Positions 23,585 to 32,680 of a stretch of DNA of 64,000 nt are shown piece by piece. The translations under genes and the position numbers were made by a program. Under the pieces are notes generated by a model. It saw only the letters and a program-made list of their open reading frames with translations. It did not search any database and was not told the origin of the DNA. The stretch spans positions 20,892 through 84,891 of the forward strand of contig CAKTGF010000006.1 in NCBI GenBank assembly GCA_934561395.1. Direction: 5' to 3'. Origin of the DNA: an uncultured Eubacterium sp. (lineage in GTDB: Bacteria; Bacillota; Clostridia; Oscillospirales; Acutalibacteraceae). Positions within the stretch are counted from its first letter, which is position 1. The number at the start of each line of letters is the position of its first letter.

Positions 23585-23613
23585 ATAATATCACTACTGT
23601 TTCGATTTGTCAA
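23585..23613 (-). promoter_or_regulatory. thrS promoter
   Basis: Minus-strand TTGACA (23608-23613), 17-base spacer, TATTAT (23585-23590). The transcript starts near 23578, at the left of the T-box stem I. Confidence 0.85.
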
Positions 23614-23713
23614 TCTTAACATTTAGTATATTACACTTTACGAAAAATATTACCAAATGTTTATTGCCCTTTACGTTTTTTACAAATTGGTAACAAAACT
23701 TGAGCCGTCTTAC

Positions 23714-23742
23714 TTGACAAACTGCCTTTATAGGTGTAATAT
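23714..23742 (+). promoter_or_regulatory. rny promoter
   Basis: TTGACA (23714-23719), 17-base spacer, TAATAT (23737-23742). The leader to rny would be about 150 nt; I see no strong hairpin or known element in it. Confidence 0.8.
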
Positions 23743-23897
23743 AGTGTAGGATTTTTACATACAGAATGTTGTGCCGATTGGCGGCATTTTGTGCATTTTG
23801 TTGTAAAAATTTGCTATGCATAAAACTGTACCTTTTCTGATGAAATGATTTAAAATTTATGTAAAATTACTATTTAACAGAAGGAGGTGCTATTGAT

Positions 23898-25463
23898 ATG
23901 GAAGGTTCAATTTCAATAACTGTTGTTGTTATTGTTGGCATTGTTTGCGCCGCAATTTTCGGCGTAATCGGGTTTATAATCGGCGGTTTGTTTAAAGAAA
24001 AGCAGGCTCAAAACGACAAAAATTCTGCTCTTCAAGAAGCAACACGCATTGTTAACAACGCTTTAGCCGAGGCCGAGGCAACAAAAAAGGCTCGTCTTGT
24101 TGAGGCTAAGGATGAAATTCACAAGCTCCGTTCTGATGCGGATAAAGACATCCGTGAAAGAAGAACAGAGGTTCAAAAGCAAGAAAAAAGATTGAATCAG
24201 CGTGAGGAATATCTTGACAAAAGAGCTGATTCGTTAGAACAAAAAAGTGAAAATTTAAGCCAAAAGCTTAAAGATGTTGATGAAAAACTCACCGAAATCG
24301 ATGGCATCAAGAAAAGTCAGTTTGATATGCTTGAGAGAATTTCAGGATTATCTCAAGAGGAAGCTAAAAACCAGCTTTTAGAGTCGCTTGAATCCGAATT
24401 GGATGTTGAAAAGAGCAAGCGTATTCTTGAGCACGAGCAAATGGTTAAAGACCAAAGCGATGTTTTGGCAAGAGAGATTATCAGCACCGCAATTCAACGC
24501 TGCGCTGCTGACCACACGGCTGAAACCACTGTGTCCGTTGTTGCTCTTCCCAATGATGAAATGAAGGGCAGAATTATCGGCAGAGAGGGCAGAAATATCC
24601 GCTCTATCGAGCAAATCACAGGCGTTGAGCTTATTATTGACGATACACCGGAGGCTATTACAGTCAGCTCCTTTGACCCTGTCAGAAGAGAGATTGCAAG
24701 GCTCACACTTGAAAGACTTATTCAAGACGGCAGAATACACCCCACCCGCATTGAGGAAATGTATGAAAAATCAAAGCGTGAAGTTGAGGCTACGATTAAG
24801 GCTGAGGGCGAAAAGGCCGTTATCAGCGCAAACTGCGGCTCAATCCACCCTGAGCTTGTTAAGCTTTTGGGCAAGCTTAAGTATCGTACATCATACGGTC
24901 AAAGCGTTTTGAAGCACTCACTGGAGGTTTCATATATCGCAGGTCTTATGGCAGCGGAATTGGGCGCAGACGAAAAGCTTGCACGCCGTGCAGGTCTTCT
25001 TCACGATATAGGCAAGGCTCTTGACCACGAGATGGAGGGCAGCCATATCGCCCTTGGTGTTGAATACGCAAGAAAATACAAGGAAAGCGAGGCTGTTGTG
25101 CACGCAATTCAGGCTCACCACGGTGATGTTGAATGTAAAACAGTTGTTGCCGCACTTGTTCAGGCAGCCGACGCCGTATCAGCCGCAAGGCCGGGCGCAA
25201 GGCGTGAAAATGTTGAAAACTATATTAAGCGACTTCAACAGCTTGAAGAAATTTCCACAAGCTTTGAGGGCGTTGAAAAGGCATACGCCATTCAGGCAGG
25301 CCGTGAGGTCAGAGTTATGGTTAAGCCTGAGGTTATCAGCGACCAGACAATGCCGTTGGTTGCTCGTGAAATTGTTAAAAGAATTGAAGAGGAAATGGAA
25401 TATCCGGGCCAAATCAAGGTTAACATAATTCGTGAAAGCAGAACCTACGGTATAGCAAAATAA
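23898..25463 (+). CDS. rny: ribonuclease Y
   Basis: A 521-residue RNase Y, the membrane-anchored endoribonuclease that starts mRNA decay in many Gram-positives. A single N-terminal TM helix (residues 5-30, VVVIVGIVCAAIFGVIGFII) is followed by a long charged coiled coil (about 40-200), a KH RNA-binding domain (GRIIGREGRNIRSIEQITG near 220) and an HD phosphohydrolase domain with catalytic HDIGKALDHE near 368 and AHHGDVE near 402. Length and domain order are standard. GGAGG lies 10 bases before ATG 23898. It has its own promoter and terminator. Confidence 0.97.
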   Translation: MEGSISITVVVIVGIVCAAIFGVIGFIIGGLFKEKQAQNDKNSALQEATRIVNNALAEAEATKKARLVEAKDEIHKLRSDADKDIRERRTEVQKQEKRLNQREEYLDKRADSLEQKSENLSQKLKDVDEKLTEIDGIKKSQFDMLERISGLSQEEAKNQLLESLESELDVEKSKRILEHEQMVKDQSDVLAREIISTAIQRCAADHTAETTVSVVALPNDEMKGRIIGREGRNIRSIEQITGVELIIDDTPEAITVSSFDPVRREIARLTLERLIQDGRIHPTRIEEMYEKSKREVEATIKAEGEKAVISANCGSIHPELVKLLGKLKYRTSYGQSVLKHSLEVSYIAGLMAAELGADEKLARRAGLLHDIGKALDHEMEGSHIALGVEYARKYKESEAVVHAIQAHHGDVECKTVVAALVQAADAVSAARPGARRENVENYIKRLQQLEEISTSFEGVEKAYAIQAGREVRVMVKPEVISDQTMPLVAREIVKRIEEEMEYPGQIKVNIIRESRTYGIAK

Positions 25464-25467
25464 TTTT

Positions 25468-25496
25468 AAGGCGATGCTTTGCAGCATCGCCTTTTT
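25468..25496 (+). terminator. intrinsic terminator after rny
   Basis: AAGGCGATGC pairs with GCATCGCCTT, a stem of at least 10 bp followed by five T. Confidence 0.93.
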
Positions 25497-25575
25497 GATT
25501 TTGTGCTCTAATTTTATTCTGTAAGACTGCCGCAGGAAACTCTCACTCATGCAGTCGGAAAGGTTTGAAAAAGTT

Positions 25576-25866
25576 ATGATTAAACACATTGTTTGCTTTA
25601 AGCTTGCTGACAACAGCAAAGAAAAATGCGAAAAGGCAGCAGAGGTACTCCGTTCAATGAAGGGCAATGTTGACCTTTTAAGGGATATTGAGGTGGGCAT
25701 TGACTTTTTGCACTCACAGCGCTCCTATGATGTTATTTTGCAGGTTGTACTTGATGACGAAAAAGCCCTTGACCTTTATCAAAAAGACGAATACCACTGC
25801 TCCGTTGTAAAAAAGTATATGCATTCCGTGGTTGAAACTTCTGTTGCAATTGATTACAACATCTGA
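25576..25866 (+). CDS. Dabb (stress-responsive alpha-beta barrel) domain protein
   Basis: A 96-residue protein using ATG 25576 (MIKHIVCFKLADNSKE). The MIKHIVxFKL start, the central VGIDFLHSQRSYDVILQVVLDDEKALDLY and the closing HCSVVKKYMHSVVETSVAIDYN are the Dabb-domain pattern. These are small dimeric ferredoxin-like proteins of mostly unknown function that bind small hydrophobic molecules or act in redox or catabolic pathways. The in-frame ATG at 25549 lacks a ribosome site; GGAAAGG upstream of 25576 is somewhat distant. It sits alone between two terminators, so context gives no hint. Confidence 0.85.
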   Translation: MIKHIVCFKLADNSKEKCEKAAEVLRSMKGNVDLLRDIEVGIDFLHSQRSYDVILQVVLDDEKALDLYQKDEYHCSVVKKYMHSVVETSVAIDYNI

Positions 25867-25883
25867 CAAAAGCCGACGCAAAG

Positions 25884-25912
25884 TTCCCCCGATTTACTTC
25901 GGGGGATTTTTT
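25884..25912 (+). terminator. intrinsic terminator after the Dabb gene
   Basis: CCCCCGA pairs with TCGGGGG and is followed by A and six T. Confidence 0.93.
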
Positions 25913-25972
25913 ATGTCAAAAATTATGGCAATAATTTGTTAATTATATATATAAAATATATATGTAATCTAA

Positions 25973-26001
25973 TTGACTTTATATAATATTAATGATAAAA
26001 T
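25973..26001 (+). promoter_or_regulatory. promoter of the rightward polysaccharide operon
   Basis: TTGACT (25973-25978), 17-base spacer, TAAAAT (25996-26001), about 60 bp upstream of the first gene. An AT-rich imperfect palindrome (ATATATA-TAAA-ATATATAT, about 25946-25964) lies just before it and could be an operator, but such sequence is cheap in an AT-rich gap. Confidence 0.7.
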
Positions 26002-26063
26002 AAATTACATATCTGCAAATTATTATCGGCATGATAAATTATGCATAAGCGAGGTATAACTTA

Positions 26064-26879
26064 ATGGATGAAACCAAAGAAATAGACATTGACTTACGAA
26101 AAATATTTTATATGATGAGAACCAAAATCATTTACATTCTTCTCATCACTGTTTTGGTGGGCGTTGCCGCAGGCGGATATACCCACTTTTTTATCGACCC
26201 TACATATAACGCTACCGTTAAAATGTATGTTTACAGCAATACCGACAGAGCAACCTCTGACACCTCGATTACCCCAAACGAAATCAATGCGTCAAAGGAG
26301 CTTGTAAACACATATATTTATGTGCTTGAAAGCGACACCGTTTTAAGCAAGGTTGCAACAGACTTAAATCTTAACCTTTCCCCTGCATCAATACGCAGCA
26401 TGATTAACGCAAGCCTTATTGAGGACACGCAGGCTTTCCAGGTTACCGTTACCAGCACTGACAGAAACCTGGCGGCAAATGTTGCAAACTCAATTGCAAA
26501 GGTTGCCCCTGATGAAATAGTCAGGGTTGTTAAGGCAGGCGGCGTTGAAATTATCGACAAGGCGGAGGTTCCTAACTCTCCCTCATCCCCCAACCTTAAA
26601 AAGAATATAATTGTGGGGGCACTGGCAGGATTTTTGGCATCATTCCTACTGTTCTTTATTTACGAAATGTTTGATTCAACAATCACAAACGCTAAGGACC
26701 TTGAAAGAGAATTTGACATCCCCGTTTTAGGCACCATACCAAGGCTTGAATCGGTTGAAAACGAGCAGTCAAACAGTGGCACAGGCCTGCAGCTTGAAAA
26801 ACCAGCAAGGTCAATACGGAGCCGGTCAACCCAAGGCCCGGTAAAATCAACGAAGGGAGATGTGAACAATGGCAAGTAA
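26064..26879 (+). CDS. polysaccharide co-polymerase / chain-length regulator (CpsC/CapA, Wzz type)
   Basis: A 271-residue Wzz-family protein. An N-terminal TM helix (IIYILLITVLVGVAAGGYTH, residues 17-36) and a C-terminal one (VGALAGFLASFLLFFIYEMF, about 187-206) bracket an extracellular domain; PNSPSSPNLKKN before the second helix is the family proline-rich motif. In Gram-positives this subunit activates the separate CpsD-type tyrosine kinase and sets polymer length. It is the first gene of the rightward operon and overlaps the kinase gene by 11 bp, as expected for partners. The C-terminal 45 residues are basic and Ser-rich, probably cytoplasmic. Confidence 0.9.
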   Translation: MDETKEIDIDLRKIFYMMRTKIIYILLITVLVGVAAGGYTHFFIDPTYNATVKMYVYSNTDRATSDTSITPNEINASKELVNTYIYVLESDTVLSKVATDLNLNLSPASIRSMINASLIEDTQAFQVTVTSTDRNLAANVANSIAKVAPDEIVRVVKAGGVEIIDKAEVPNSPSSPNLKKNIIVGALAGFLASFLLFFIYEMFDSTITNAKDLEREFDIPVLGTIPRLESVENEQSNSGTGLQLEKPARSIRSRSTQGPVKSTKGDVNNGK

Positions 26880-27633
26880 GATGCGTGAAAGAAGAAAGCT
26901 TGCGGAAAACAACGGCTTTAACAAATCAGACCCAAAGAAAATTCTTTGTCAGGAATCATCCTTTGCCGTTAAAGAGGCATACAATGCAATCAGAACAAAC
27001 CTTTTGTTCACTCAGCAAGGGGAAAAATGCCCTGTTTTCGTTGTAACAAGCCCAACCGCAAACAACGGCAAAACCATTAACTCAATTAACCTTGCGGTAA
27101 GCTTTGCACAAATGGGAAAGCGCACACTTTTAATCGACTCCGATATGCGTAACCCCACAATCCACAGAATGTTCTCCATACCTGTTAAAAACGGCCTTTC
27201 AGAGATTTTGGCCGGCCTTACAGACAATATTGCAGTTTCAAAAACCGATATTGAAAACCTTTCGGTACTTACTGCAGGCAAAATCCCCCCAAATCCTGCA
27301 GAGCTTTTATCCTCTGCAAGAATGGATAAGCTTTTGGATTTTGTTAAAGAGCATTACGATTGCGTGTTTATTGACACACCGCCCATTAATCTTGTTACCG
27401 ATTCGACAGTTTTCGCTCAAAAAGTTACGGGTTATGTGTTAATTATTAAGACAGACACCACAAACATTTACGATGTCAAAACCACAGTTACAAATCTTCA
27501 GCAAATTGACGGCAATATTTTAGGCTTTGTTCTTAACGATGTTAACAGCGAAAAGAAAAAATATTACTCATATTACAGAAGATACAACTACAATTATAAC
27601 TACAACTATAATTACAACTACAGATACAAATAA
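26869..27633 (+). CDS. CpsD/CapB-type bacterial tyrosine kinase
   Basis: A 254-residue BY-kinase. Walker A is VTSPTANNGKTINSINLA (residues 58-75), Walker A' LLIDSDMRNPTIHRMF near 90, Walker B CVFIDTPP near 165. The end is a tyrosine cluster: YYSYYRR then alternating Tyr-Asn pairs and RYK, the autophosphorylation tail. With the co-polymerase encoded just before, it should control export and chain length of the capsule or exopolysaccharide by cyclic phosphorylation. The Tyr-Asn tail is encoded by a tandem TAYAAY hexanucleotide repeat (27583-27618). The ribosome site GGGAGATG lies inside the upstream gene. Confidence 0.93.
   Translation: MASKMRERRKLAENNGFNKSDPKKILCQESSFAVKEAYNAIRTNLLFTQQGEKCPVFVVTSPTANNGKTINSINLAVSFAQMGKRTLLIDSDMRNPTIHRMFSIPVKNGLSEILAGLTDNIAVSKTDIENLSVLTAGKIPPNPAELLSSARMDKLLDFVKEHYDCVFIDTPPINLVTDSTVFAQKVTGYVLIIKTDTTNIYDVKTTVTNLQQIDGNILGFVLNDVNSEKKKYYSYYRRYNYNYNYNYNYNYRYK
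27583..27621 (+). repeat. tandem TAYAAY hexanucleotide repeat encoding the kinase Tyr cluster
   Basis: Six consecutive Tyr-Asn codon pairs plus one Tyr. The repeats keep the amino acids but vary in third bases, so strand slippage is possible but dampened by imperfect identity. Confidence 0.85.
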
Positions 27634-27648
27634 TTCGGAGAGATTTTT

Positions 27649-29130
27649 ATGAACAAACGGGCAAAAGCACAGTTTTGGTTGGAGCTTTGGTCGGACCTTA
27701 TTTGTTTATTGCTTGCCAACGGAATTTCATTTGTTATATTCGGAGTAGTGTTTGACAAGATTTTAAGCTACCCCAAATCGGAATGGCTAAGTTTTACATT
27801 AATTTTAATACTGTCCTATTTGCTGACATTTATCTGCTTTCACAGTAATATTGACATTCACAGAAGAAGCATGCTTAACGAGTTTATCTCGGTTCTAAAA
27901 AACGGCGTGCTTACATACACATCATTTTTGGCGATAATGGCGCTCACCAAAAACGACATTATTGAGTCAAGGTACATTATTGTAAGCGGATTTATAGTAA
28001 CAATTATCCTTTCGTCAATAAGCAGGTATTACCTTAAGCGCTGGATAACGGGCTTTTTCAAGCACAGCAGGATAGCCTCCTACGCAGGGGTAATTACCAC
28101 CCCGGAGATTGCCGAAAAGTTTTTGACGGGAATCAAAGCTGATTGGACCCTTAATTTTACAGGGATTGCCCTGCTGAGCGATTTCGGCAGCGCTGCTATT
28201 GAGCGCACGATTAATTTTGACAGCATTACCGCCCCAAGAAAGAATCTTGGCAGCGTTTGCGACATTCCCGTAATTTCAGACTCCAAGGAAGAATTTATGG
28301 ATTGGGTACGCAGCGCTCCGGTTGACGAGGTATTCATTAACCTGCCCTACAAAAACCCTGCGGATGTGCAGGCGATTGTTGAGGAACTTGAAGATATGGG
28401 AATTACTGTTCATATTAACATTCCCACCCTTGATTCAATGCTCAGTGAAAGCAAGTTTAACAATGTTAACTGCAAAATGGTTTCGGGCTATCCCATGGCA
28501 ACCTTTGCCGCATCGGTGCTTGATAGCAGGTGGATGATTGCAAAGCGGATTGTTGATGTTATCGGCGGCCTTGTGGGCTGCATATTATCACTGCCCATTA
28601 TACTTATTACCGCAATTCCCCTTTTGATAGAATCCCCCGGCCCGCTGATTTTTAAGCAGCAGCGAGTTGGCAAAAACGGAAGATTATTTAACATTTACAA
28701 GCTTCGCTCAATGTATGTCGACGCAGAGGAGCGCAAGGCGGCGCTTGTGGGTCAAAATAAAATGGACGGCCTTATGTTTAAAGTTGATAACGACCCCAGA
28801 ATAACCAAAGTTGGCCGCTTTATCAGAAAATACAGCATTGACGAGCTGCCGCAGTTTTTCAATGTTTTAAAGGGCGATATGAGCCTGGTGGGAACAAGAC
28901 CTCCCACTGTTGACGAATTTGAAAAATACGAAAGCCGCCATAAAAGAAGGTTGTCAATACGACCGGGCATTACAGGCATGTGGCAGGTAAGCGGCAGGTC
29001 TGATATTCAAAGTTTTGAGGAAATTGTAAAGCTTGACTGCGAATATATCGACAAGTGGACCCCTGCCCTTGATATAAAAATTTTATTTAAAACGATTTAT
29101 GTTGTGCTCACCCATAAGGGAGCAGAATAA
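27649..29130 (+). CDS. undecaprenyl-phosphate sugar phosphotransferase (priming enzyme, WbaP/CpsE type)
   Basis: A 493-residue priming glycosyltransferase that loads the first sugar-1-phosphate onto undecaprenyl phosphate at the membrane. Four N-terminal TM helices (about residues 12-125), a Rossmann-like middle domain, a reentrant helix (VDVIGGLVGCILSLPIILIT near 303) and the catalytic C-terminal domain follow: SPGPLIFKQQRVGKNGRLFNIYK near 330, KLRSM, DELPQFFNVLKGDMSLVGTRPP near 405, RPGITGMWQVSGRS near 445. It follows the kinase by 15 bp. A shorter second priming enzyme lies in the other arm. Confidence 0.93.
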   Translation: MNKRAKAQFWLELWSDLICLLLANGISFVIFGVVFDKILSYPKSEWLSFTLILILSYLLTFICFHSNIDIHRRSMLNEFISVLKNGVLTYTSFLAIMALTKNDIIESRYIIVSGFIVTIILSSISRYYLKRWITGFFKHSRIASYAGVITTPEIAEKFLTGIKADWTLNFTGIALLSDFGSAAIERTINFDSITAPRKNLGSVCDIPVISDSKEEFMDWVRSAPVDEVFINLPYKNPADVQAIVEELEDMGITVHINIPTLDSMLSESKFNNVNCKMVSGYPMATFAASVLDSRWMIAKRIVDVIGGLVGCILSLPIILITAIPLLIESPGPLIFKQQRVGKNGRLFNIYKLRSMYVDAEERKAALVGQNKMDGLMFKVDNDPRITKVGRFIRKYSIDELPQFFNVLKGDMSLVGTRPPTVDEFEKYESRHKRRLSIRPGITGMWQVSGRSDIQSFEEIVKLDCEYIDKWTPALDIKILFKTIYVVLTHKGAE

Positions 29131-29139
29131 GGATAAATT

Positions 29140-30270
29140 ATGAAAATTGCTGTTATCGGACATAAAAGGATTCCCTCCCGTGAGGGCGGAATTGAAATTG
29201 TTGTGGGCGAGCTTTCCTCAAGAATGGCAAGCAGGGGCAACAAAGTTGTAGTATATAACAGAAAAAGCGAGCATATTGCCGGCAAGGGATATAATGCCGA
29301 CAATAGCTTAAAGCAATGGAAAGGCGTTGACATAAAGTGGGTTCCTACCCCAAATTCTGCCAAACTGAACGCAATTGTTTACAGTGCCCTTGCCACCGCA
29401 AGGGCAGTTTTTGGAAAATATGACATTATCCATTTTCACGCCGAGGGCCCTGCGGCAATGGTTTTGCTTGCAAAGCTGTTTAAAAAGAAAACCGTTGTAA
29501 CTGTTCACGGCCTTGATTGGCAAAGGTCAAAATGGGGCGGCTTTGCCACAAAATTTTTAAAGTTCGGCGAAAAAACAGCCGCAAAATATGCCGATGAAAT
29601 AATCGTTCTGTCTGAAAATGTAAAAAATTATTTCAAAAGCACCTACAACAGGGATACCAACTACATTCCCAACGGAATAGAAAGACCCGACCTTGCTTCT
29701 GCAAGCATAATCGGCGAAAAATATTCCCTTAAAAAGGACGGCTACATTCTCTACCTTGGCAGAGTTGTGCCGGAAAAGGGTATTCACTATTTAATCGAGG
29801 CATACAATTCCCTTAACACATCCATGCCCCTTGTTATAGCCGGTGGCGCAAGCCACACCGTTGAATACGAAAACCAAATTCACGAAACGGCAAAGGGAAA
29901 CAAAAACATAATTTTCACAGGCTTTGTTCAGGGTGCGGAACTTGCGGAACTTTACTCAAACGCATACATTTACTGCCTGCCCAGCGATTTGGAGGGTATG
30001 CCCATAAGCCTGCTGGAGGCTATGAGCTACGGCAACTGCTGCTTAACATCAAACATTGACGAATGCACGGAGGTTTGCGTTAACAATGCCGTATATTTTG
30101 AAAAGGGCAACGCCGCCGACCTTAGGGACAAACTTGATTATTTAATCAAAAATCCGCAAATTGTCAGCAGCTACAAGGAAAAAGCAAGGGATTATATTTG
30201 CAATAAATATAATTGGGACGATGTTTGCGATAAAACCCTGCAGCTTTACAAAAATATTATTTCGGGATGA
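29140..30270 (+). CDS. GT4 glycosyltransferase with DUF1972 N-terminal domain
   Basis: A 376-residue GT-B enzyme. The N-terminal part (KIAVIGHKRIPSREGGIEIVV, VVYNRKSEH) is the DUF1972 domain seen on rhamnosyl- and related transferases that often add the second sugar of Gram-positive capsules. The GT4 donor domain has YLGRVVPEKGIHYLIEAY near residue 205 and the EGMPISLLEA motif near 285. It directly follows the priming enzyme, matching that second-step role. The donor sugar cannot be read. Confidence 0.88.
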   Translation: MKIAVIGHKRIPSREGGIEIVVGELSSRMASRGNKVVVYNRKSEHIAGKGYNADNSLKQWKGVDIKWVPTPNSAKLNAIVYSALATARAVFGKYDIIHFHAEGPAAMVLLAKLFKKKTVVTVHGLDWQRSKWGGFATKFLKFGEKTAAKYADEIIVLSENVKNYFKSTYNRDTNYIPNGIERPDLASASIIGEKYSLKKDGYILYLGRVVPEKGIHYLIEAYNSLNTSMPLVIAGGASHTVEYENQIHETAKGNKNIIFTGFVQGAELAELYSNAYIYCLPSDLEGMPISLLEAMSYGNCCLTSNIDECTEVCVNNAVYFEKGNAADLRDKLDYLIKNPQIVSSYKEKARDYICNKYNWDDVCDKTLQLYKNIISG

Positions 30271-30274
30271 TAGT

Positions 30275-31462
30275 ATGAAAATATTAATGGTTAACAAGTT
30301 TCTGTACCCCAACGGCGGGTCTGAAACATATATTTTTAAGCTTGGAAAACAGCTTGAAAGCCTTGGCCATCAGGTGCAGTATTTCGGAATGGAGCACGAG
30401 GGCAGATGTGTGGGCAACCATGCACAGCAATACACTGCCAATATGGATTTTCACGGCGGCTCAATGCTGTCCAAAATAACATACCCTGTTAAAACCGTTT
30501 ATTCTGCCGAGGCTAAGCGAAAAATGACTGTTGTTTTAAACGATTTTCAGCCCGACATTATACATATTAACAACTTTAACTACCAGCTGACCCCCAGCAT
30601 TATCTACGCTGCAGACAGCTACAAAAAGCGTGCAGGCAAAAGGGTAAAAATTGTGTTTACAGCCCACGATTACCAGCTGGTTTGCCCAAACCACATGATG
30701 TTTGACATTGACGGCAATGTGTGCGAGGACTGCGTAACCAAGGGCTATTCAAGCTGTATTAAAAAGCGCTGTATTCACGGCTCAAGGGCAAAAAGCATTA
30801 TCGGTGCAACAGAGGCAAGCCTTTACAGGGCACTGAAAACCTATAAAATGATTGACTCCGTTATTTGCTGCAGTGAATTTTTAAAATCGAGGATGGACAC
30901 TAACCCTGTTTTCGCAAGCAAAACAATTGCCCTGCACAACTTTATTGAAAGCGTTACCGACGACAACACCGAAAAAGATAACTATGTGCTTTATTTCGGC
31001 AGGTACGACAGGGAAAAAGGCATTGAGCTTATTATGAAGGCTAAGGACATAAACTTTATCTGTGCAGGCAGCGGCGAGTTTGAAAAAGAGATAAACAAGC
31101 AGCCCCACATTAAAAACGTGGGCTTTAAAAGCGGAGATGAGCTTAAATCGCTGATTCAAAGGGCAAAATGCTCGGTTTACCCCAGCGTTTGGTATGAAAA
31201 CTGCCCGTTTTCGGTTATGGAAAGCATTATGTACGGCACCCCGGTTGTGGGCAGCCGCATTGGCGGAATACCCGAGCTTATTGATGACGGCAAAACAGGC
31301 ATTTTGTTTGAAGCCGGCAACACCGAGGATATGGAAAACGCCATTAACAAAATTTTACTAAATGACGATTTGGCAAAGGAAATGAGTATTAACTGCAAAA
31401 ACGCAAGGTTTGACACCGTTTCGGATTACACGGAAAAGCTACTTAAAATTTATAATTCATAA
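30275..31462 (+). CDS. GT4 glycosyltransferase
   Basis: A 395-residue GT-B enzyme starting MKILMVNKFLYPNGGSETY at ATG 30275, 4 bp after the previous stop; an upstream in-frame ATG inside that gene is rejected. The N-terminal domain has a GGSE loop and FTAHDYQLVCPNH near residue 130, followed by a cysteine-rich patch (CEDCVTKGYSSCIKKRCIHG) common in one clade of bacterial GT4 enzymes. The donor domain has LYFGRYDREKGIELIMKA near 240 and ENCPFSVMESIMYGTPVV near 310. It acts on the lipid-linked repeat unit in the cytoplasm. Confidence 0.88.
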   Translation: MKILMVNKFLYPNGGSETYIFKLGKQLESLGHQVQYFGMEHEGRCVGNHAQQYTANMDFHGGSMLSKITYPVKTVYSAEAKRKMTVVLNDFQPDIIHINNFNYQLTPSIIYAADSYKKRAGKRVKIVFTAHDYQLVCPNHMMFDIDGNVCEDCVTKGYSSCIKKRCIHGSRAKSIIGATEASLYRALKTYKMIDSVICCSEFLKSRMDTNPVFASKTIALHNFIESVTDDNTEKDNYVLYFGRYDREKGIELIMKAKDINFICAGSGEFEKEINKQPHIKNVGFKSGDELKSLIQRAKCSVYPSVWYENCPFSVMESIMYGTPVVGSRIGGIPELIDDGKTGILFEAGNTEDMENAINKILLNDDLAKEMSINCKNARFDTVSDYTEKLLKIYNS

Positions 31463-31476
31463 CAGAGGTTTTAGCT

Positions 31477-32667
31477 ATGGCACAAAAATTAAACGGCACG
31501 GTAATTGTTACATATCGTTGCAACGCCCGCTGCACAATGTGCAACAGGTACAAATGTCCGTCAAAGCCGGAAGAGGAAATATCAATTGAAACCATAAAAA
31601 AGCTGCCTGAAATGTATTTTACAAACATTACCGGCGGCGAGCCCTTTATCAGGGAGGATTTAAAGGACATCGTACGGGAGCTTTACAAAAAAAGCGACAG
31701 AATAGTAATTTCAACCAACGGATTTTTTACCGACAGAATTGTTGACCTTTGCAAGGAATTTCCCAATATAGGAATAAGAATTTCCATTGAGGGCCTTGAG
31801 GAAACCAACAACACCATCCGTGGCCTTGACGATGGCTTTAACCGTGGCTACACCACATTAAAAAAGCTTGTTGAAATGGGCATGAAGGATGTGGGCTTTG
31901 GTATGACCGTGCAGGACGCCAATGCAAAGGACCTGGTGGAGCTTTACAAGCTTTCAAACGATATGAATATGGAATTTGCCACCGCATCGCTGCACAACTC
32001 CTTTTATTTTGTTGAGGCAAAGAATATTATTAAGGACAGAGAAATGGTCGGCAAGGAGTTTGAAAAGCTCATTAACGAAATGCTCAATTCAAGTTCCCCT
32101 AAAAAGTGGTTCAGAGCGTATTTTAATCACGGCCTTATTAACTATATTTACGGTCAAAAAAGGCTTTTGCCCTGCGATATGGCATTTGACACCTTTTTTA
32201 TTGACCCCTACGGCGATGTAATGCCCTGCAACGGCACCAAGGAAAAAGAGGTTATGGGCAACCTGAACACCCAAAGCTGGGACGAGCTTTGGAACAGCGA
32301 GCAGGCCGACAGGGTAAGACAAAAGGTAAGAGCCTGCGACAGACAGTGCTGGATGATAGGCTCGGTATCCCCTGCCATGCACAAATACATTTGGATGCCT
32401 GCCGCTTGGGTTATCAAGCACAAGTTTTTAAGGTATTTTAAGCAGAACAAATACTCAATGTATGAAAATAAAATCTGCCGTGATTACCGTGACGGCGTTG
32501 TTACCAAGGAAGAGCTTGACCGCCTTTCCACCTGTGACCTTAACGCAAATGTTAACGACGGCTTAAGCGAAAAATCCAAAATGGCCCTTGTGGGCACAAC
32601 CGGCGAGGCAATTGTTGATGCCGATATTGCCCGGCAGGAAAGCAGCAAAGTAACCCAAACTAAGTAA
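31477..32667 (+). CDS. radical SAM protein with SPASM-like C-terminus
   Basis: A 396-residue radical SAM enzyme. The [4Fe-4S] triad is CNARCTMC (residues 14-21), followed by NITGGEPFIREDL (SAM binding) near 50. The C-terminal third carries further cysteines (LPCDMAFDTFFIDPYGDVMPCNG, then CDRQCWMIG), as in SPASM/twitch domains that hold extra clusters. Such proteins modify peptides, sugars or cofactors by radical chemistry. Here it lies inside a polysaccharide operon, tightly packed between a GT4 gene and licD, so a sugar or glycan substituent is a likely target. I see no precursor peptide nearby. Confidence 0.85.
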   Translation: MAQKLNGTVIVTYRCNARCTMCNRYKCPSKPEEEISIETIKKLPEMYFTNITGGEPFIREDLKDIVRELYKKSDRIVISTNGFFTDRIVDLCKEFPNIGIRISIEGLEETNNTIRGLDDGFNRGYTTLKKLVEMGMKDVGFGMTVQDANAKDLVELYKLSNDMNMEFATASLHNSFYFVEAKNIIKDREMVGKEFEKLINEMLNSSSPKKWFRAYFNHGLINYIYGQKRLLPCDMAFDTFFIDPYGDVMPCNGTKEKEVMGNLNTQSWDELWNSEQADRVRQKVRACDRQCWMIGSVSPAMHKYIWMPAAWVIKHKFLRYFKQNKYSMYENKICRDYRDGVVTKEELDRLSTCDLNANVNDGLSEKSKMALVGTTGEAIVDADIARQESSKVTQTK

Positions 32668-32680
32668 AAAAGGTGATGTA

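Noticed and set aside
23105..23626. 173-residue ORF on the plus strand across the T-box
   Set aside because: It is a shadow of the T-box leader and the thrS 5' end on the other strand.
25940..25970. AT-rich palindrome upstream of the polysaccharide operon as an operator
   Set aside because: ATATAT tracts pair by chance in such AT-rich gaps; no known consensus fits, so it is only mentioned with the promoter.
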